From NCBI GenBank assembly GCA_964549495.1, contig CAZJWJ010000074.1, positions 1-26,606 of the forward strand: DNA of 26,606 nucleotides, read 5' to 3'. This document shows, in pieces, positions 22,600-26,606 of this stretch. This stretch comes from JACKBJ01 sp964549495 (GTDB taxonomy: Bacteria; Chloroflexota; Anaerolineae; Epilineales; Epilineaceae). Every line of letters starts with the position of its first letter. Position 1 is the first letter of the stretch. A program made the translations under genes and the position numbers. Under the pieces are notes generated by a model, which saw only the letters and a program-made list of their open reading frames with translations, made no database searches and was not told the origin of the DNA.

Positions 22600-23091
22600 G
22601 TATCTCACCGCGTGCGGGCATTCTGTGGTTTATTGAAGACACAAGATTCCCATGCGAGGCCTTGAGATCGTGGCTGGACAAGCCGGTATACCGCGCCTCC
22701 AACCTGGATATCAATAGTGGGTGCCGCACGGACTATTCAATCGGACTCGTGCTGCGCCGACCTAAGGAAGTGTTTGCAGCAATTGCGAGTGAGCGTTTGC
22801 GGGATGGATCGAGAGGAGCTGGTCTTAGCTCGTAGTCGCTTCGGTGCCACCAGGTACTGACAGTCGTTGTTAATTGCTGTTCGTTTTGATGCGGACTTGT
22901 TGTTCCGGTCACATATAACCATCAAGGGTATTGTTGCTGCTCCGATTCAGAAGTCGATACAGGGTATTGAACTGAGTCCACTCTATTAGACGATGGTTCG
23001 GGGAGAGTGCGCCAGCCAGCAAGTGTAGTCGAATCTATGCTGCTCGCAAGCGAGATCGGATCTATTGGAGCAAGGTGGCCGACAAACAGCT
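22600..23091. other. Lower-GC gap of about 490 bases without a convincing gene
   Basis: The longest frame (79 codons from a TTG at 22596 that overlaps the GT4 stop) starts 'GILWFIEDTRFPCEALRSWL' and has no family resemblance that I recognise, though overlap with the previous stop leaves a coupled or decayed gene possible. The rest is short frames and AT-richer sequence. One 60-base line (22861-22920) is about 43% GC by hand count. A promoter for the sulfotransferase may be here but I cannot pick one with confidence. Confidence 0.4.
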
Positions 23092-23925
23092 ATGAGAAGT
23101 GAATCCTCAAACCACAAGACATCAGGCGTGATACTGTTAATCGCTGGCCTTCAGAGATCTGGCACCACCATGGCGCTACAAATCGCGAATTCACATCCGC
23201 GAGTCGAGTTGCAGTCTGAGTTTGGTTGTTTCATGTTTGTTGATCATCCGTACTCACACTATTCGCATTCGCTGCTTCGGCAGTGGTGGCATAAACGCAA
23301 CGCTAGGTTCACGAATGGTGTGAGCTGGTTTCACAGACTGCCGAGCGGAAATTTTCTTGGTAATCTGAGTTTTACTTTACGACTCCTTGCAGCGATCCGT
23401 CGACACTCTGGCCAAGGCCAGGTTGATAGCTCGATTGTCTATTCCGGTCTTAGAGATCTTTCGAGTGATGCAATTGTCGTTGGTGATAAGTACCCGGACT
23501 ACGTGTATCAAATCGAGGAACTCAGCTCCTCCCCTCAGGTTCGGATTGTGTGTCTTGTTCGCGACCCGAGAGCAGGATACTATTCTTATCGTCGGGCATT
23601 CCACAATTGGGGTGGCGGAAGGTGGTCGAAGCAGCTCTTGGATGCGGGGCACTATGCCTGGAACTGGTCTCAACTGATGCGTCGAATAGAATCAGTATCT
23701 GAGCGAACGAACGTGCTCGTAGTGCGCTACGAGGATCTGGTTGCTGACCCGGGAGGTTATGTAGCTCGGCTAGCGGATTTGACTGGTGTCGATGCCAAGG
23801 GCTTCGACTACAGTTTTGTACATACGTCCAGCATCCGCAAGTTTGCTGGACAGATCGATCCGAAGGCTGAGAAGACGATCCTTAATGTCGCTGGCGACCG
23901 GATGCGGGAGCTTAGGTACTCATAG
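23092..23925 (+). CDS. Sulfotransferase (PAPS-dependent, Sulfotransfer family)
   Basis: The protein has 277 residues from ATG 23092; a TTG at 23065 would add nine. The 5'-phosphosulfate loop 'IAGLQRSGTTMALQIANSHP' (17-36) and the 3'-phosphate site 'RIVCLVRDPRAGYYSYRRAF' (151-170) with Arg157 and Ser165 are both intact. 'RYEDLVADPGGYVARLADLTG' (cited core 'RYEDLVADP') closes the family pattern. The enzyme moves sulfate from PAPS to a hydroxyl or amino group of a glycan, lipid or protein. The Sat-CysC gene 3.6 kb upstream supplies PAPS, which ties the two genes together. Composition matches the lower-GC island. The stop shares one base with the next gene's GTG. Confidence 0.9.
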   Translation: MRSESSNHKTSGVILLIAGLQRSGTTMALQIANSHPRVELQSEFGCFMFVDHPYSHYSHSLLRQWWHKRNARFTNGVSWFHRLPSGNFLGNLSFTLRLLAAIRRHSGQGQVDSSIVYSGLRDLSSDAIVVGDKYPDYVYQIEELSSSPQVRIVCLVRDPRAGYYSYRRAFHNWGGGRWSKQLLDAGHYAWNWSQLMRRIESVSERTNVLVVRYEDLVADPGGYVARLADLTGVDAKGFDYSFVHTSSIRKFAGQIDPKAEKTILNVAGDRMRELRYS

Positions 23926-24893
23926 TGTCTGGAATGCGGGTCGCGATACTGAGTTGGTCTGCCGACGATGGTATCGCCAAAGCGTTCGAGACGGCGCTTG
24001 CCATTCAGGGGGCGCTACCTAGACTATTCGTGATTGGAGACCCAATTCCTGAGCCGGTTGATCTGGTACTCAGCTTCGCACCCTATGGGCGCCTGACGCC
24101 GCTGATGACGAGACTCGTAGACCTGCCATTGCATCGCCGGCCGAGGTGGCTGCACTGGAGCATGGAGTGCTTTCCGAGCCTGGGCGTGCCGTGGCCGCTG
24201 CTGTCTCGACTTGCTCGTCTGCGCTCGCAGGTAGACACGGTCGGCGAGCGGCTTGCGCGCCACCGATTCTTGGGAGAGTATCTGCGCGCGCTAGACGCTG
24301 GCCTGATGACCCGACTGGTTGAGAGTTCGAACCTCCATGCCCAGATCTACCAGGCACACGGCTACGACGTGCCATACGTGCCCTGGGGTATGCCCTCGGC
24401 CTGGCAGGCCGACATGGAGCTCGAGCGCGACATTGACGTGCTGTGGATGGGAAAGCGCCGCACTCGCCGACGGGCGCGCTGGCTGGGTCTCATCCGGGCC
24501 GAGATCGAGGCTGAAGGGCTGCACATGTACGTGGCCGACGGAGAGGAACGGCCTTTCGTCTTTGGGCAGGAGCGGATCCGCTTGCTTAATCGGGCCAGGG
24601 TGACGCTGAACCTCTTGCCGCGTAGCTACGACACGGCCTTCACGTTCCGATTCGTGCACGCCGCGGCCAACGGCTCGCTGGTGGTCTCGGAGCCCAACCT
24701 TCCACACTGCCCGGAGATCGAGCCTGGGCAGCACTATGTCGCTGCCGAGCCGCGGCATCTGTCGCAGACGATCTTGCGCTGCTTGCGAATGCCGGAAGCG
24801 CAGGCACCGGTGGTAGCGGCTGCTCGCTCTCTGGTACGCAAGCACCTGACCATGCAGGCTAGCCTGGCGCGAATCCTCGACTTGACGGCCTGA
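23925..24893 (+). CDS. CgeB-like glycosyltransferase (GT-B fold)
   Basis: The protein has 322 residues with a GTG start at 23925 sharing one base with the sulfotransferase stop (TAGTG). The N-terminal half is divergent. 'YDVPYVPWGMPSAW' then 'DIDVLWMGKRRTRRRARWL' and 'LLNRARVTLNLLPRSYDT' match the CgeB/DUF3880 and Glyco_trans_1_2 pattern ('fiG....R...l..l...G'; 'lnrskitLN....'). 'FTFRFVHAAANGSLVVSEP' resembles the usual 'RvfEalAsGallltd' block, and 'FEPGQHYV' equivalents follow ('IEPGQHYVAAEPRHL'). No signal or membrane segments are seen. GC rises back to the window norm inside this gene, so the island boundary falls near its start. Confidence 0.75.
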   Translation: MSGMRVAILSWSADDGIAKAFETALAIQGALPRLFVIGDPIPEPVDLVLSFAPYGRLTPLMTRLVDLPLHRRPRWLHWSMECFPSLGVPWPLLSRLARLRSQVDTVGERLARHRFLGEYLRALDAGLMTRLVESSNLHAQIYQAHGYDVPYVPWGMPSAWQADMELERDIDVLWMGKRRTRRRARWLGLIRAEIEAEGLHMYVADGEERPFVFGQERIRLLNRARVTLNLLPRSYDTAFTFRFVHAAANGSLVVSEPNLPHCPEIEPGQHYVAAEPRHLSQTILRCLRMPEAQAPVVAAARSLVRKHLTMQASLARILDLTA

Positions 24894-24915
24894 CCCTGGA
24901 GGAGGAGACGAAGTC

Positions 24916-25104
24916 ATGAATCCCCTGCGCCTCGCGCGCAACATGTGGACCAACGCCGGCACCGCGCGCGAGCTGCTGCATTACTTGTGGGAGCAGAAGC
25001 TGTGGTGGATGGTGCCGATGGTGGTGGTGCTGCTGGCCTTCGGGTTGCTGCTCATTTTTGCCTCGGCCTCTGGCGTCGGGCCCTTTATCTACTCGCTCTT
25101 CTAG
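24916..25104 (+). CDS. DUF5989 / SxtK-like small membrane protein
   Basis: The protein has 62 residues with ATG at 24916 and a strong GGAGGAGGAG upstream. An N-terminal amphipathic part with 'ELLHYLWEQKLWWMVPM' leads into one transmembrane helix ('VVVLLAFGLLLIFASASG') and the ending 'VGPFIYSLF', the trademark of the DUF5989 family. Such proteins sit beside SxtJ-like membrane proteins and NodU-type carbamoyltransferases, as in the saxitoxin cluster (sxtI-J-K), and that is the arrangement here. The role is unknown; it probably helps recruit the carbamoyltransferase to the membrane (inference). Confidence 0.85.
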   Translation: MNPLRLARNMWTNAGTARELLHYLWEQKLWWMVPMVVVLLAFGLLLIFASASGVGPFIYSLF

Positions 25105-25113
25105 GCGAGCACG

Positions 25114-25404
25114 ATGATCCTGCTCAAGATCCTGGCCGTCGTGCTGGCCGTCTTCCTGTTCTTGGCGTTGGTCAAGGGGCCACGAGAGGCCTGGCGGCTC
25201 TGGAGACGCTTCGGCGCTGCGCTGGGTGACTGGATCGCGCGGCTGGTGCTGACGCTGTTCTACTTCAGCGTGCTGGTGCCCTTCGCCCTGATCGCCATGG
25301 CCAGCCGCGATGCCTTGGGCCGCAAGCGGCCCGAGGGAGCGGGGCTGTGGGGTGATGGTCAGGCGCTGTCGCAGGACCTCGAGTCGGCCGGGAGACAGTT
25401 CTAG
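25114..25404 (+). CDS. Small membrane protein, SxtJ-like position
   Basis: The protein has 96 residues with ATG at 25114, 9 bases after the DUF5989 stop. Two hydrophobic helices ('ILAVVLAVFLFLALV' and 'LVLTLFYFSVLVPFALIA') flank a Trp/Arg-rich loop ('GPREAWRLWRRFGAALG'). The tail 'GRKRPEGAGLWGDG' then 'ESAGRQF' is polar. Position and size fit the SxtJ-type partner between DUF5989 and a carbamoyltransferase, but I cannot confirm SxtJ homology by eye. Its TAG shares one base with the carbamoyltransferase GTG (TAGTG), so the three are probably one translational unit. Confidence 0.7.
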   Translation: MILLKILAVVLAVFLFLALVKGPREAWRLWRRFGAALGDWIARLVLTLFYFSVLVPFALIAMASRDALGRKRPEGAGLWGDGQALSQDLESAGRQF

Positions 25405-26606
25405 TGCGCATCCTGGGCGTGTCCTGCTACTACCATGACTCGGCGGCCGCCTTGCTGGTTGACGGGGAGTTGGTGGCGGCTGCCGAGGAGGAGCGCTTCA
25501 CGCGCAAGAAGCACGACCACGGCTTCCCGGAGCGGGCCATCGAATTCTGCCTGTCCGAGGCGGGAATCCAAGCCGCCGACCTGGATTACGTGGTCTATTA
25601 CGAGAAGCCGCTGCGCAAGTTCGAGCGCATCATCCAGACCGTGCTGGCCACCTGGCCGCGCAGTTGGGCCGTCTTCCGCGAGTCGATGGTAGCCTGGTTC
25701 AATGAAAAGCTGTGGGTCAAGAGCCAGCTGATGGATTATCTGGGCCTACCGGCCGAAAAGCTACTCTTCGCGGACCACCACATGTCGCACGCCGCCAGCG
25801 CTTTCTTCTGCAGTCCCTACGACGAGGCGGCCGTGCTCACCTGCGACGGGGTCGGCGAATGGCAGACCACGACCATCGGCCACGCTCGCGGCAGCTGGTC
25901 CGAGACCGGCGGTAACGCGATCACGCTCGATCACGAGATCCGCTTCCCACATTCGCTGGGCCTCTTGTACTCGGCTTTCACCGCCTTTCTGGGCTTCCGG
26001 GTCAACTCGGGCGAGTATAAGGTCATGGGCATGGCGCCCTACGGACGGCCGCGCTACGTCGACAAGGTTTGGCAGCTGGTCGAGGTGAGCGAGGACGGTG
26101 GCTTTCGGCTGAATATCGAGTACTTTTGCTACCACCACTCGACCGAGCGGACATACAATGACAAGTTCGTCGAGCTCCTTGGGCGACCGCGTGTGCACGA
26201 GAGCGAGTTCTTCACACCGGACAGCGACCCCGAGCGCTCGGCGCGCGAGCCCGAGAAGGCCGAGAAGAACCAGCATTACGCTGACATCGCGGCCAGCATC
26301 CAGCAGGTGACGGAGGAGATCGTGCTGGCCATGGCGCGCCAGGCGCACCGGCTGACCGGATCCAAGAATCTGTGCTTGGCCGGCGGTGTTGCGCTCAACA
26401 GCGTGGCCAACGGACGGGTGATGCGCGAGACGCCCTTCGAGTCGGTTTATATCCAGCCCGCCGCCGGCGACGCGGGTGGAGCCATCGGCGCCGCCCAATG
26501 GGCTTGGCACGTCGTGCTGGGCCAGCCGCGCGAATTCGTCATGCAGCACGCCTACTGGGGGCAGCAGTTCGAGCGCGACGAGTGCCTGGCGGCGCTGGCA
26601 CAGTTT
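25404..26606 (+). CDS. Carbamoyltransferase (NodU/CmcH/TobZ family), partial
   Basis: A GTG at 25404 opens 401 codons to the window end without a stop. The N-terminal Kae1-like domain is typical: 'RILGVSCYYHDSAAALLVDG' with His11-Asp12-Ser13, then 'AAAEEERFTRKKHDHGFP', 'FADHHMSHAASAFFCSP', 'LTCDGVGEWQTTTIGH', 'SGEYKVMGMAPYG' and 'CLAGGVALNSVANGRV'. These enzymes use carbamoyl phosphate and ATP to form a carbamoyl-adenylate in the Kae1-like half, then carbamoylate a hydroxyl of a sugar, Nod factor or antibiotic. About 550-600 residues are expected in total, so the C-terminal domain is missing here. The acceptor is likely the cluster's glycan. It is the third gene of a tight set with the two small membrane proteins. 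Confidence 0.93.
   Translation, partial: MRILGVSCYYHDSAAALLVDGELVAAAEEERFTRKKHDHGFPERAIEFCLSEAGIQAADLDYVVYYEKPLRKFERIIQTVLATWPRSWAVFRESMVAWFNEKLWVKSQLMDYLGLPAEKLLFADHHMSHAASAFFCSPYDEAAVLTCDGVGEWQTTTIGHARGSWSETGGNAITLDHEIRFPHSLGLLYSAFTAFLGFRVNSGEYKVMGMAPYGRPRYVDKVWQLVEVSEDGGFRLNIEYFCYHHSTERTYNDKFVELLGRPRVHESEFFTPDSDPERSAREPEKAEKNQHYADIAASIQQVTEEIVLAMARQAHRLTGSKNLCLAGGVALNSVANGRVMRETPFESVYIQPAAGDAGGAIGAAQWAWHVVLGQPREFVMQHAYWGQQFERDECLAALAQF

Noticed and set aside
22596..22835. Small coupled gene after the GT4
   Set aside because: TTG overlaps the GT4 stop, but the 79-residue product has no recognisable family and lies in a degenerate-looking gap, so it is only mentioned within that gap.

Overview
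This is a high-GC bacterial accessory region. The gene content points to a member of the Chloroflexota (Anaerolineae/Caldilineae-like): secreted gingipain-type C25 proteases, Fn3-like exported proteins with Pro/Ser/Thr linkers, Uma2 and HEPN passenger genes, a fused Sat-CysC, and many GTG/TTG starts. The taxonomic call is an inference; no rRNA or other phylogenetic marker is present.

Left arm (1-8366, all minus strand): a tightly packed operon read from 7190 down past position 1. In order of transcription it has a nucleotidyltransferase of the PF14907 type (7190-8137, probably extending to about 8366), a 66-residue peptide with a lasso-type RiPP leader (6781-6981), an HPr-kinase-like P-loop protein (5879-6760), a secreted C25 cysteine protease (3444-5882), an S26B-like serine peptidase (2887-3444), a PqqD-like peptide-binding protein (2478-2798), an exported membrane-anchored Fn3-like protein (1367-2470) and a second C25-like protein that leaves the window (1-1358). 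Several junctions overlap by 1-4 bases. The arm looks like a peptide-modification and export system that has a leader-binding protein and a kinase but no recognisable cyclase.

Right arm (8390-17008, plus strand): an exopolysaccharide/cell-surface glycan operon opened by a NusG/RfaH-like antiterminator. It continues with a hexapeptide acyltransferase, a GT2 glycosyltransferase, a class I methyltransferase, a GT-C membrane glycosyltransferase, a B12-binding radical SAM enzyme, an orphan HEPN protein, a second GT2 and a Uma2 nuclease-fold protein. A hairpin at 17053-17080 separates it from a convergent HU/IHF-like gene (17109-17516, minus).

Sulfation and decoration block (17517-26606, plus strand): an unusual array of five spaced palindromic repeats lies upstream of a bifunctional ATP sulfurylase/APS kinase, which makes PAPS. 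A lower-GC stretch follows (about 19512-23925), with a decayed methyltransferase, a polysaccharide pyruvyltransferase-like gene, a GT4 glycosyltransferase and a PAPS-dependent sulfotransferase. High GC then returns with a CgeB-like glycosyltransferase, a DUF5989/SxtK-like and a second small membrane protein, and a NodU/TobZ-type carbamoyltransferase cut by the window end. Taken together the plus-strand genes predict a surface glycan carrying acyl, methyl, sulfate, possibly pyruvate, and carbamoyl groups. The divergent peptide operon may decorate or process the same surface.
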